DNA of 64,000 nucleotides from NCBI GenBank assembly GCA_963788015.1, contig CAWBEY010000011.1:1-64000 (forward strand), read 5' to 3'. The stretch's first letter is position 1. The number at the start of each line of letters is the position of its first letter. Position numbers and translations under genes: made by a program. Shown here piece after piece: positions 16,884-26,523 of the stretch. The DNA is from JBBRHH01 sp963788015 (GTDB lineage: Bacteria > Planctomycetota > Phycisphaerae > Tepidisphaerales > Tepidisphaeraceae). The notes beneath the pieces were generated by a model. It made no database searches. It saw nothing but the letters and a program-made list of their open reading frames with translations, and was not told where the DNA came from.

Positions 16884-18233
16884 CTACGCGATCCGTTCCG
16901 TCCTGGCCTCCGTGTCTGCAGCGTGGTCATGTTTTCCCCGCGACGGATGGGTGTCGCCGAAAAGATCCAGCTTCACGATGTCGTTCTTGAAGAACAGCGC
17001 CACTGTCCAATCCAGCACGATCCGGATCCGCCGTTCCCAGCCGGGCATCTGAAGCAGGTAATACGTCCGCCAGATCCACCACGCGACAAAGCCGTAAAAC
17101 CGCATCTTCATCACTCGCCCCACCCCCTTGAAATGGCCCAAGGCGGCCAGCGTTCCGAGTGTCTGGTAAACAAATGGCTGCGTGGGCCGACCGGCGAGCG
17201 CGCTGACGATATTCTCTGCCAGCACCCGCGCTTCTCGAATCGCATGCTGGGCCAGTTGTGGATACGGCTTGCCGGAAGGATCAGGAATGGCCGCGCAGTC
17301 GCCCAGCGCCCAGACCTCCGGCCGCTGTTTTGTCCGCATCGTCGCATCCACGGCAATCCTTCCCTTCCTCTCCTTCTCGATGTTCATGTCGGCCAGCAGT
17401 GGATTTGGGGCGACGCCCGCCGCGAGCACGATCGTCGCCGCTTGCAGGACCTCGCCGATGGGCAGATGCACCTTCCCCGGCTCGATCTGTTTTACTGGCG
17501 AGCTCACTCGAACATCCACGCCCCGTCCCTTAAACACTTTCACCACGTAATCGGCCAGGCTTCCCTCCAATTCCGGCAGTATCTTTGGCCCGGCCTCGAT
17601 CAATGTGAAACGCAGATGCTCGGCGTCCACGTGCGGATACGATTTGGCGAGGTGCCGGGTGAAGATGGTCAGTTCTCCCATCAGCTCCACGCCCACCAGC
17701 CCCGCCCCGACGATCACGAAGCTTAGCAGCGCCTGCTTGATGGCCGGATCGCGCTCGACGTCGGCGCACTCGAACATTTCGATGATTTCGTTGCGCAGAT
17801 AGATGGCGTCTCCAAGCGTCTTGAATGTGGCCGCGTGTTCGGAACCGGGGATGACCTTCAGGTTCGTCACCCCGCCCAGTGCGATCACCAGTTGCTCATA
17901 ATCCAGCTCATAGGTTTCCCCTTCCTGACTCGCGAACACCGTCTTCGCGTCAAAATCCACGCGCTCCACCTGTGCATGCACAAACCGAACGCCTCGTAAC
18001 ACCGCCCGCAGGGGGCTCACTGCGTCGCGCGGTTCCAACACTCCCGACCCGGCCTCAAACAGCAGCGGGGTGATGAGGAAATAGTTGTGATTGCTGACCA
18101 GGACGATCTCAACATCCTTTCGCCCACGCCAGAGGCGCGAAAGGTGATAAGCTGTATAGGTCCCGCCAAACCCGCCGCCCAGGATGACGATGCGTTGCGG
18201 CCGACTGATCGAGGATGTGCGCGAGGAATCCAT
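16884..18233 (-). CDS. Type II NADH dehydrogenase (NDH-2-like)
   Basis: From ATG 18233 the protein has 449 residues. It contains the FAD dinucleotide fold (RIVILGGGFGGTYTAYHLSR), NHNYFLITPLLFEAGSG, the NADH-binding fold (FVIVGAGLVGVELMGELTIF), and WALGDCAAIPDPSGKPYPQLAQHA. The C-terminal part (YGFVAWWIWRTYYLLQMPGW) is amphipathic to hydrophobic and would attach to the membrane. It transfers electrons from NADH to quinone without pumping protons. The frame is intact. It diverges from the sensor kinase gene at 18285; no strong ribosome binding site is seen, so an upstream start at 18278 cannot be excluded. Confidence 0.85.
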   Translation of the reverse strand: MDSSRTSSISRPQRIVILGGGFGGTYTAYHLSRLWRGRKDVEIVLVSNHNYFLITPLLFEAGSGVLEPRDAVSPLRAVLRGVRFVHAQVERVDFDAKTVFASQEGETYELDYEQLVIALGGVTNLKVIPGSEHAATFKTLGDAIYLRNEIIEMFECADVERDPAIKQALLSFVIVGAGLVGVELMGELTIFTRHLAKSYPHVDAEHLRFTLIEAGPKILPELEGSLADYVVKVFKGRGVDVRVSSPVKQIEPGKVHLPIGEVLQAATIVLAAGVAPNPLLADMNIEKERKGRIAVDATMRTKQRPEVWALGDCAAIPDPSGKPYPQLAQHAIREARVLAENIVSALAGRPTQPFVYQTLGTLAALGHFKGVGRVMKMRFYGFVAWWIWRTYYLLQMPGWERRIRIVLDWTVALFFKNDIVKLDLFGDTHPSRGKHDHAADTEARTERIA

Positions 18234-18284
18234 GCGGTTAGTGATCAATAACGCTGTCGTAAACCGAAGGGTAAGCAAGACGCA

Positions 18285-19656
18285 ATGAACAATTTAGCGA
18301 CCACGCCCGAGGAACAAGGGCTTCGGGACACCGATGTGCTCTTTCGCCAGTTGATGGAGAACATCAACGAAGTGTTCTGGATCACCGACCTTCGTAAAAA
18401 CCAGATGATCTATATCAGCCCCGGCTATGAACATGTCTGGGGCCGAACCTGCCAGAGCCTGTACGATTCTCCCCGACAATGGATGGACGCCATTCACCCC
18501 GACGATCGGGCCCGCATCCAGGAGGCCGCTGTCAACAAGCAGCCGCGCGGCACCTACGACGAGGAGTATCGCATCGTCCGTCCCGACGGTTCGATTCGCT
18601 GGATTCGCGACCGGGCGTTTACCGTGGCCGACGAGGGGGGCGACACTTATCGAATCGCCGGCATCGCCGAAGATATGACGGCCGTGAAACTTGCGAATCA
18701 GGAAGTCGCGCGCCTGGCGGCCATTGTTGAATCTTCCGACAACGGCATTATTGGGCAGGACCTCAACGGCATCATCAATACATGGAACAAGGGCGCACGA
18801 AAGATGTACGGCTACAGCCCCGACGAGGTGATTGGAAAATCCATTGACATTCTCGCGCCGCCGGAAGGATTTGACTTTTCCAGCATCAACGAGCGTCTGG
18901 GGCGTGGTGAAAGCATTCACTCGATTGAGACGCGCCAGACGCGCAAGGATGGGTCGCAGGTCTGCGTGTCGCTCACCATCTCGCCTGTGCGCGACGCTGC
19001 GGGGATCATCACCGGAGCGTCGGCCATCGCGCACGATATTTCCGAGCAGGTGAGACTGGAGAAGGAAGTCCTGGAGGCCGGAGAGCTTCGAGCGCTGCCG
19101 CATCGGACAGGACCTGCACGATTCGGTTTGTCAGTTGCTCACGGCGATTTCGTTTATGTGCAAGTCACTGGCCGAGAAGATCAAGGCCAAGGCCCCTTCG
19201 GAATCGGCCGACCTGGAACAAATTCTTCATCTGCTGCGCGATGTCAGCAAGCAGACGCGCGGGGTGGCGCAGGGGCTGTACCCAACGGAACTGCAGGTGA
19301 ACGGCCTGGAACCGGCGCTGGCCGGGCTTGCGGCCACCATTGAAAAGCTGTTCAGGATTTCCTGCCGTTTTGTTCCCGTTCAGCCGCTGCTCCTGCCCAA
19401 TAATTCCGCGCAGATTCATCTCTACCGCATTGCCCAGGAAGCGGCGACCAACGCCGCGAAGCACTCTGAAGGCCGGCACGTCACGATTCGGCTGGGGGGT
19501 GCGTTAGACAAGGTCGTTTTAAGCGTGCGCGACGACGGCAAGGGATTTGATGGTTCGGGCGCTGGATCGGGGGGCATGGGACTGGGCTCGATGCGCTATC
19601 GCGCCCGAATAATTGGCGCGTTCATTGGAGATTACACGCCCCCCGGAAGGTGGTAG
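18285..19656 (+). CDS. PAS-domain sensor histidine kinase (NarX/DegS type), frameshifted
   Basis: Two PAS domains come first: residues about 20-125 (FRQLMENINEVFWITDLRKN, VWGRTCQSLYDSPRQWMDAI) and about 140-255 (IVESSDNGIIGQDLNGIINT, KMYGYSPDEVIGKSIDILAP). A shift at about 19085 leads into a HisKA_3 phosphoacceptor helix (IGQDLHDSVCQLLTAI, His in LHDS). The ATPase has RIAQEAATNAAKHSEG and DDGKGFDG. A second shift at about 19620 would give the normal end LEITRPPEGGSMLLCSI. There is no transmembrane segment, so it is probably a cytoplasmic sensor. It is followed directly by its likely partner, the NarL-type regulator. Confidence 0.85.
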
Positions 19657-19737
19657 CATGCTATTATGTTCGATTGCGGACGGGCAAGTGCATTCGACGG
19701 GACTCTCGGATCAGGGTACCCAAGGGATAGAAATCGT

Positions 19738-20411
19738 ATGGGAACGAGTCTCCAGCCGGGCAGCGCCAAGGCACGCATCTTTCTCGTTGACGATCATCCG
19801 GTGGTCCGCCAGGGAATTTCACGGCTTGTGAACGATGAGCCGGACCTGGAAATCTGCGGGGAGGCCGAAAATGCCGCCGACGCCCTGACTCAGATCGCGG
19901 CCCTGCATCCCCGGGCGGTGATTCTGGATATCACCCTTAAAGGGGTGGATGGACTCGAGCTGCTGCGCGACATCGTCTCGCGCTGGCCCACATTGCCCGT
20001 GCTCGTGCTTTCGATGCACAATGAAGAAATCTATGCCGAACGCGCCCTTCGAGCGGGTGCGAAGGGGTATGTGATGAAAGAAGAGGCGCCCGACAATGTG
20101 CGGGCCGCTCTTCGAAATGTGTTGCGCGGGGAAATCTACGTCAGCGAAAAGATCATGTCGCGCGTGTTGGGCAAGCTCGCGGCGCGCAGCTCCAGACCCC
20201 GCTGTCGCCGCTGGACCGCCTCACCGACCGGGAGCTGCAGGTGTTTCGATGCCTGGGAGAGGGGATGCCGGTGCGGCAGATCGCGGATCATCTTTTTGTC
20301 AGCACCAAAACAGTTGAAGCCCATCGCGAGCACATCAAGCACAAGCTCGGCCTGAAAAGCAGCAACGAGCTGCTCCGGTACGCCATCGAAATCCAGATGA
20401 AAAGGCCGTGA
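19738..20411 (+). CDS. NarL/LuxR-type response regulator, one frameshift
   Basis: The start is ATG 19738 (MGTSLQPGSAKARIFLVDDH), with AAGGGA upstream. The receiver domain has the acidic pair in LVDDHPVV, the phospho-acceptor Asp in AVILDITLKGVDG, a Ser in VLSMHNEE and Lys in AKGYVMKEE. A shift at about 20195 joins it to the LuxR helix-turn-helix: LTDRELQVFRCLGEGM, VRQIADHLFVSTKTVEAH and HKLGLKSSNELLRYA, with a stop at 20409-20411. It would bind DNA on phosphorylation by the preceding kinase; targets are not visible here. Confidence 0.88.
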
Positions 20412-20488
20412 AGCCGCAGCGCCGGCCAAATGGAGTTTTGATTTTCCGCTGCCGCGCGTGATAATCCCGACTCGCTTTTGAGGTGACC

Positions 20489-20725
20489 ATGGAACGATTG
20501 ATAACGCTGTTGGCCGGTTCGACGTTGCTCCTTGCCGGGATCGGGTGCGCCGACTCGCCGGCCACCACGCGCCCCACCTCGCTGCGGGAGCGGCAGGAGC
20601 AGGCCATGCGCGATCCCATGCACTATTCCCCCGACATGGATCGCACGGACATCAGCGGCGGGGGGCTGCACGACTTCAAGAACGACTCGTTCAAAAAGGA
20701 CCTCGACAGCGTTTTCAATCCCTGA
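20489..20725 (+). CDS. Small lipoprotein of unknown function
   Basis: Seventy-eight residues from ATG 20489 with GAGGTGACC just upstream. The N-terminus MERLITLLAGSTLLLAGIGC ends in a lipobox. The mature part is short and charged (SLRERQEQAMRDPMHYSPDM, DFKNDSFKKDLDSVFNP). It precedes another small lipoprotein gene by about 60 bases on the same strand. I know this type of gene only as conserved hypothetical in planctomycetes. Confidence 0.65.
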   Translation: MERLITLLAGSTLLLAGIGCADSPATTRPTSLRERQEQAMRDPMHYSPDMDRTDISGGGLHDFKNDSFKKDLDSVFNP

Positions 20726-20783
20726 AGATCCTTTCACCCCTGACCCAGCCGCGGCACCCATCAACAACTATCAAGAGACATAA

Positions 20784-21199
20784 ATGACAACTAAGTTCTG
20801 GACAATGATGGCCCTGATGACTCTTGGCCTGGCAGGCTGCCAGCAGGGCGCTCCAATGCCTGCGTCGCAGGGCAATGTGCCGCCGCGCATTGTCGCGCCC
20901 GCGACGGAGGCGTCGGCTATTCAGTCTGATGCCAATGGCCGGATCGTCCGCCGGCAATGGGCGGTGTCGGATTGCGCCGTATCCTTCCGGCGGGGTGGCG
21001 GCCTATCCGACGTTCTTCGAAGGCGCTGACTCTGAGCTCACCCGCCCCGCCTGGCAGCAGCCGCTGGTGGAGGCCGGGCTGTTTCTGTGGGATGCCATCC
21101 TTTATCCTTACCACGCTGTAAAGACGCCCCCCTGGCGCGAAGTTGTTTATCGCGGCGCGCACCTACACCGGCGCGGATGCAGGGCCCGGCCAGCGTTAA
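20784..21199 (+). CDS. Lipoprotein of unknown function, two frameshifts
   Basis: ATG 20784 begins MTTKFWTMMALMTLGLAGCQ, a lipobox signal. The first frame continues to RRQWAVSDCAV; a shift near 20967 gives YPSGGVAAYPTFFEGADSEL, WQQPLVEAGLFLWDAILYPY and HAVKTPPWREVVYRGA; a second shift near 21155 ends ARTYTGADAGPGQR at the TAA 21197-21199. The bridged protein (about 138 residues) looks like one coherent exported protein. It is likely co-transcribed with the lipoprotein at 20489. Confidence 0.6.
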
Positions 21200-21224
21200 G
21201 CGGCAAGCGCCGCAAGGAGATTGC

Positions 21225-21425
21225 ATGCGTTTCATCACTGTCCGCTTCGACGGCAAAGCCTTGATCCCCGAAGAGCCTCTCGACCTGCCGCAAAACGTGC
21301 CGATGGTGGTGCGCATCGAGACCCTCGACACCGGCCCGCAATCGCAGCGGCGCACCGACGAAGACGAATCCGGCCCGGCTTCGGTGCCGGGATATTTGAC
21401 CATGGAGCAGGATCAAGTCCTGTAA
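21225..21425 (+). CDS. Small DUF104-like (antitoxin-type) protein
   Basis: Sixty-six residues from ATG 21225, with AAGGAGA seven bases upstream. The N-terminus MRFITVRFDGKALIPEEPLD then LPQNVPMVVRIETLD resembles DUF104/AF2212-type antitoxins (xARYDGKVxxPEEPVDLPxG). The rest is acidic (RRTDEDESGPASVPG). No toxin gene follows; the next gene is the carbohydrate kinase six bases away. It may be a solitary regulator or simply share the fold. The family link is from motif memory. Confidence 0.55.
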   Translation: MRFITVRFDGKALIPEEPLDLPQNVPMVVRIETLDTGPQSQRRTDEDESGPASVPGYLTMEQDQVL

Positions 21426-21431
21426 AGCCGC

Positions 21432-22569
21432 ATGCCCCAATCGCGCGAGCAAATCTGCGAAACCACTTCCGCCAGACTCAGCGCCGCCGCTGACCGCATC
21501 CCCGATATCCGCACCCTCGTCGGCCTGGATGGATTTGTTGATGAGATCATCGCCGTTGTCGATAAGCGCACCGACGCCCACAACTACGAACCCGTCCGCA
21601 CCATCGAGCAGATGGGCCAGAAGATCCTTCGCGCGGCCGGTGAATCCAGCAACTATGAACTGCTGGTCAAGCAGCAGAAGCTGGGCGGCAACGGCCCGAT
21701 CATGGCCAACGCATTGGCCGCCATCGGGTTCAAGGTCACCTACATCGGCAACCTTGGAAAACCCGCTATTCATCCGGTGTTTCAGGACCTGGCCAACCGC
21801 GCTGAGGTGTACAGCATCGCCGAGCCCGGCCACACCGACGCGCTGGAATTTGACGATGGCAAGCTGATGCTCGGCAAGCACGGGACGCTGAAGGACGTGA
21901 ACTGGGACAACCTGGTGGCCGGAGTGGGCGGCAAGGAAAAGCTCAAAGAGCTTGTCCAGCGCCTCCCGCCTGATCGGCATGACCAACTGGACCATGCTCC
22001 CCTGGATGAGCGACATCTGGAGCAGGCTGCAAAAAGAGATCTGCCTGGACATCCCGCGCGGCGACCGCAAAATCTTCATCGATCTGGCCGATCCCGAAAA
22101 ACGCACCGGCCACGATATCCTTCACGCACTGGAGCTCACGACCCGTTTTCAAAACACCGCCGACGTGATCCTCGGGCTTAATCTCAAAGAATCGACGCAG
22201 GTCGCGGATGTGCTGGGGATCAACATTCCGGGCGATCCCGAAGTTGAACTACAACACACCGTCAAAGCCATTCGCGAAAAGTTGAACATCGCGTGTGTTG
22301 TTGTCCATCCGCGGAAGGGCGCGATGGCCGCGACGGCGGAAGAGTCGGCCGGTTTCGCGGGGCCGTTCGTCCAGCAACCCAAGATCAGCACCGGCGCCGG
22401 CGATCACTTCAACGCCGGTTTCTGTCTAGGGCAGGTTCTGGGATTTTCGCTGGTTCAAAGCCTCTGCACCGGCGTCGCCACCAGCGGCTACTACGTGCGG
22501 ACGGCCCAAAGCCCCAGCGCGCATGAGCTTGCCGAGTTCATCGCAAAACTGCCGGCGCCTCAGCCTTAA
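21432..22569 (+). CDS. PfkB-family carbohydrate kinase, one frameshift
   Basis: The protein opens with RTLVGLDGFVDEIIAVVD, then KLGGNGPIMANALAAIG, typical of the sugar-binding half of ribokinase-fold enzymes. A shift at about 21955 joins it to LIGMTNWTMLPWMSDIW, VILGLNLKESTQVADVLG and the catalytic anion hole ISTGAGDHFNAGFCLG. Total length is about 378 residues. It phosphorylates a sugar or sugar acid with ATP; the substrate cannot be told from sequence. The gene begins six bases after the DUF104-like gene. Confidence 0.85.
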
Positions 22570-22613
22570 ATTAAGTCCTCCCGCGATTGCGGGCTCGGAT
22601 CGAATTTGCATTT

Positions 22614-22726
22614 CTTGGCGCTCTTGGCGTCTTGGCGGTTAGCCTTCCTCTACCGGCCAGCCTTGAACTACTGGGAAGTCTACGTTCGCAGAGAAGACTA
22701 ACCGCCAAGACGCCAAGAGCGCCAAG
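22614..22726. repeat. Perfect 29-base inverted repeat
   Basis: The arms 22614-22642 and 22698-22726 are exact reverse complements, separated by 55 bases. Each arm is built of repeated CTTGGCG units (CTTGGCG-CTCTTGGCG-TCTTGGCGGTTAG). It lies between convergent genes (kinase ending 22569, histidine kinase ending 22862). It may be a REP-type mobile repeat and could also stop transcription from both sides. Two direct copies of CAATGAATCAATG follow at 22795 and 22811. The rest of 22570-22861 holds nothing else I can name. Confidence 0.85.
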
Positions 22727-22861
22727 GGAAGAAAACTCCTCCTGATTTCCCAGCTTCTCCCGTGTCCAAAGCCAGATGCCTTCCCCGCCGCATTCAATGA
22801 ATCAATGCACCAATGAATCAATGAATAAATCGATTCTCACCATCCCACGACGATTCGCCCC

Positions 22862-24529
22862 CTACCCGCCATTAACCGCTTCCCGACCCACCAACTTCGC
22901 CACCGTCATCACCAGCGCCGCTGGCTCGATTGGCTTGGTGACGTGTACCTGAAATCCGTGTGCAAGCGCCGCGGCCTGGTCTTCCGATCGTGCGTAGGCC
23001 GTCAAGGCGACGGCCGGCGTCGCTCCACCCGTTTCCTTATCCAGCGCCCGTACCTTGCGAATCAGCGCGTAGCCGTCCTCGCCCGGCATGCCGATATCGC
23101 TTACCAGCACGTTGGGACGCTCCCGCACGACCGCGTCGAGCGCCTCGGCCGCCGTGCTGGCGGTCAATACCGTGGCGTCGCAATTTTCAAGCACCCGCTT
23201 GACCAGTTCCCGCGCGTCAGGCTCATCGTCGACGACCAGCACGCGGACGCCTTGCAGCGGCATATATCCTGCCCGCACCGAAGGCGCTACTGAAATTCTT
23301 CCTGGGCTGCTCGGGTTCCGGCGGCGACTCGTGCGCGGGCGTCACGGGCAGCCTCACCACAAACGTCGCCCCTTTTTTTTCGCCTCCGCTCGTGGCGTAG
23401 ATTGTGCCGCCGTGCAGCTCAACGAGTTGTTTGACGATGGCCAGCCCCAGCCCCAGCCCGCCGTGGCGGCGCGTGGTTGAGGCATCGGCCTGCCGGAATC
23501 GGTCGAAAACGTGCGGCAGGAACTCCGGCTTGATCCCTTCCCCGGTGTCGCTCACGCGAACCTCCTGATAGCCCTCCTCCATTGTCACCGATACTTTTAC
23601 ATGCCCGCCCCTTGGCGTGAACTTGATGGCATTGGACAACAGGTTCCACCAGACCTGCTGCAAGCGCCCGGATCGGCCAGGAGCGTTCCGGCGGCCGGAT
23701 CGATCAGCTTCTCCACCTTGATCTTTTTCGCCTCCCCGGCCGGCCCTACCGTTTGCAGCGCCGCGTCAATCACCTGCCCCAATTGGATCTGCTGCATGTC
23801 GAGCCGAATCGTGCCAGAGATAATGCGGCTCATGTCCAGCAGATCTTCGATGATTTGTGTCTGCGCCGCGCGTTGCGCTCGATGGCCTCCAGGCCCTGCA
23901 CCAGATCTTCTTCGGCCCGATTGCCCCCGCTCAGGATTTGCGACCAGCCCAGGATCGCGTTCAGCGGCGTGCGCAGTTCGTGCGACAGCGTCGCGAGGAA
24001 CTCATCCTTCACCCGCCCCACCCGCTCGGCCTCGCTGCGCAGCGCGCGCTCGCTGGCAAGAAGTCGCTCGCGCTCGACGGGCCGCCCGCTCCCGCTCGAG
24101 AAGATACTCGCGGATTTGGTACTGCCGCTGCCGCGCCCGCAGCAGTGTGCGGATCACGCTCACCAGCGACGCCATTTGCACCGGCCGCTCGAGCACGGTC
24201 ACGTTCCCCAGCAACTCCATCGCCCGCCGCCCGGCCGCGGAGTTAGCGCCGCCGCTGGCCAGGACGACGATTGGCAGGTCGGACCAGGGCGGCTGATGGC
24301 GAAGGCGATGCACAAGCCCCTGAATTATTTCCCCGGCGGTGGCTTCTTCTGTCAGCACCAACGCGCCCGCTCCGTGATCCAACTCGCCGCACACAGCCTC
24401 AAGTCGTGCATACGATACGCAGGCGATTCCCACTTCCGATAGAATGCGCTGGGTCATGGCCGCGTCCTTGGGCGTCGGCGCCAGCAGCAGCACCCGCTCT
24501 TCCAGTTGACGCTTGGTAGGCTCGCTCAC
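22862..24529 (-). CDS. Hybrid histidine kinase (receiver, HisKA, HATPase, receiver), frameshifted
   Basis: Domains run in order through several frames. The N-terminal receiver-like domain (residues 10-130) has VLLLAPTPKDAAMTQRILSE, with LTEEAT where a phospho-acceptor Asp is expected, so it may be a pseudo-receiver. HisKA is FLATLSHELRTPLNAILGWS. The ATPase has the N box WWNLLSNAIKFTPRGG, DTGEGI and HGGLGLGLAIVKQL. A C-terminal receiver has VLVVDDEPDARELVKRVLE, LVSDIGMPGEDG and VTKPIEPAA. Shifts lie near 24070, 23880, 23670 and 23300. It overlaps the KaiC-like gene by four bases (ATGA), so the two are translationally coupled. Confidence 0.82.
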
Positions 24530-26064
24530 GTTTGGGGCTCGCCTCCTGCTTTATAGGCGTCCCGCACTGTGGGGACGCCGGTTAGTACGCCGCGCAGATG
24601 TTCCAGCGGCTCGCCCACTTTCAGCCCTTGCGTCCCGATGCGCAGTTCCCGAATCGTCTCCTCGTGCGAGCCGCTGCGCTTTTTCACCACCGAAATAGCC
24701 TTCTTTACCCGGCCCTCCAGCTCGAAATAGCGGGTCATCACCACGCAGTCGGCCAGATAGCTGACGTCCACCGGCGCCTGCATAGCGCTGCCGACCAGCC
24801 CGTGCTGCGCCACCACCATAATCGTGGTCACACCCTGCTGACCCAGGTAGGTGAGCAATTCGTGTAACTGGATAATCATGAAGCGCTCCTCGGGCATGGC
24901 GTTCAGATACCCGTTGAGGCTGTCGATGATCACCATCCGGCAGCCGCCCTCTTCCACCTGCGACCGGACCGTGTGAACAAATTCTCCGGGCGACAACTCG
25001 GCCGGGTCCACCTGCTGCACCCGGATTCGGCCTGCCTGGATCTGCCCCTGCACGTCCATTCCCAGCGCGGTCGTTCGTCCAATCAGCGTTCCGATACTTT
25101 CATCGAATGCGAAGACAGCGACAGGCTCTCCGCGCATGGCCGCCGCGCAGGCATATTGCAGTGCCACCGATGATTTCCCTGTGCCCGCCGGGCCCATGAT
25201 GAGCGTGCTGGTGCCGCGGTCTAAACCTCCGCCCAGCAAATCATCCAAGGGCGTTACACCGCTAACCACCCGATCCCGCGTAAAGCTGCGGTGATGCTCC
25301 GACGCAACCAGCCTCGGGAACACCGACAGTCCGCCCTTTACAATCGTAAAATCGTGATAGCCTCCCTGATACTGCTTCCCCCGCATCTTGATGACGCGCA
25401 ATCGCCGCCGCTCCGCGCCATATTCCGGGGAGAGTTGCTCCAGCGTCAGCACGCCATGGGCGATGCTCCGCACCTGCAAATCCGAATCTTCCGAGGAACG
25501 GTCGTCTAGCAGCAGCACGGTGCATTGCCGGCCGGTAAAGAACTGCTTGAGCGCCAGGATCTGCCGCCGGTAACGTAGCGGGTTCTGCGCCAGCAGGCGC
25601 ATCTCAGAAAGTGAATCGAACACCACGCGCTTGGGCTTGACCCGATCCACCTCCTCCAGCACCGCCCGCGTGGTTTCAGCCAGTTCGGTTTCGGCCGGGT
25701 GATACATGGTGTATTGCGAATCGGGGGTCAGGCTCTCCTCCGGCGCAACCAGCTCAAAAATCTGCACCGCATCCAACGACCACCCGTGGGATTCGGCAAT
25801 CGACGTGATCTCCTCCCGCGTCTCCGAAAGAGTCACATAGAGGACGGATTCTCCCCTGGCGGCCCCCTCCAGAAGATAGCGCATGGCCAGGGTGGTTTTT
25901 CCGGCGCCCGGATCGCCTTCCACCAGGTACAGCCGGTTTGGCGTCAAGCCGCCGCCCAGGATCTGGTCCAGCCCCACCGTGCCGCTGGCCGCCAGCAGGC
26001 CGTTTGTCACGTTCGTATCGGTCGTTTCCACGCGTGCCTCTTCCAGCGTAAGAACGTTATTCAC
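24526..26064 (-). CDS. KaiC-like double RecA ATPase
   Basis: An intact 512-residue protein with two tandem KaiC domains. Each has its own Walker A: VEGDPGAGKTTLAMRYLLEG (about residue 50) and GPAGTGKSSVALQYACAA (about residue 295). Matching Walker B-like strands are KRVVFDSLSEMRLL and CRMVIIDSLNGYLN. No KaiA or KaiB gene is nearby. Non-cyanobacterial KaiC proteins are commonly linked to histidine kinases and signal in stress or redox responses; here the next gene, overlapping by ATGA, is a hybrid kinase, which suggests a shared signalling unit. Confidence 0.88.
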   Translation of the reverse strand: MNNVLTLEEARVETTDTNVTNGLLAASGTVGLDQILGGGLTPNRLYLVEGDPGAGKTTLAMRYLLEGAARGESVLYVTLSETREEITSIAESHGWSLDAVQIFELVAPEESLTPDSQYTMYHPAETELAETTRAVLEEVDRVKPKRVVFDSLSEMRLLAQNPLRYRRQILALKQFFTGRQCTVLLLDDRSSEDSDLQVRSIAHGVLTLEQLSPEYGAERRRLRVIKMRGKQYQGGYHDFTIVKGGLSVFPRLVASEHHRSFTRDRVVSGVTPLDDLLGGGLDRGTSTLIMGPAGTGKSSVALQYACAAAMRGEPVAVFAFDESIGTLIGRTTALGMDVQGQIQAGRIRVQQVDPAELSPGEFVHTVRSQVEEGGCRMVIIDSLNGYLNAMPEERFMIIQLHELLTYLGQQGVTTIMVVAQHGLVGSAMQAPVDVSYLADCVVMTRYFELEGRVKKAISVVKKRSGSHEETIRELRIGTQGLKVGEPLEHLRGVLTGVPTVRDAYKAGGEPQT

Positions 26065-26109
26065 CGCGCAGCATCGGCGTGATTGTTAGCAATCGCCAGT
26101 CCGCAGCAG

Positions 26110-26352
26110 TCATTTTCCGGCCACCAGCTCATAAAATCCAACGCCATCGCGCTTCAAAAATCCCTTCTCCACCAGCTCCTCCCAGATCTCCCGGCCGAAT
26201 CCGGAAGGCGGCTGCATCGACACCACCTTTTCCGAAGATGATCCCGTCAGCGGGCTGCGCCCCAGTTTCGAGTCATCGTCCAGGCGGGTAAGCTTCAGCC
26301 GCTTCTTAAACACCTTGAGCGCTTTTCTCAATTCCTCATCTGAATACGCCAT
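26110..26352 (-). CDS. Conserved hypothetical protein
   Basis: Eighty residues starting MAYSDEELRKALKVFKKRLK at ATG 26352, with GAGGA nine bases upstream. It is charged and probably helical, followed by SGFGREIWEELVEKGFLKRD and FYELVAGK, which suggests a small winged-helix-like end. It lies upstream of the KaiC-like gene on the same strand, 45 bases before it. I have seen similar short proteins only as unknowns in planctomycetes. Confidence 0.6.
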   Translation of the reverse strand: MAYSDEELRKALKVFKKRLKLTRLDDDSKLGRSPLTGSSSEKVVSMQPPSGFGREIWEELVEKGFLKRDGVGFYELVAGK

Positions 26353-26523
26353 GCTTGTATCCTCGATAAAAATGACCGCCATAAGTTGTACCCTGACCCA
26401 CGCCCCCCAGACAACAACCTCCGATGCTTTGGATGTGTACCAACTCTGAACTCAGATGCTGTCGGCTCATGGATGACGTCCCCTGTCGCGGCGGTTAACG
26501 CTCTTCAACAGGAAACACCCTCA

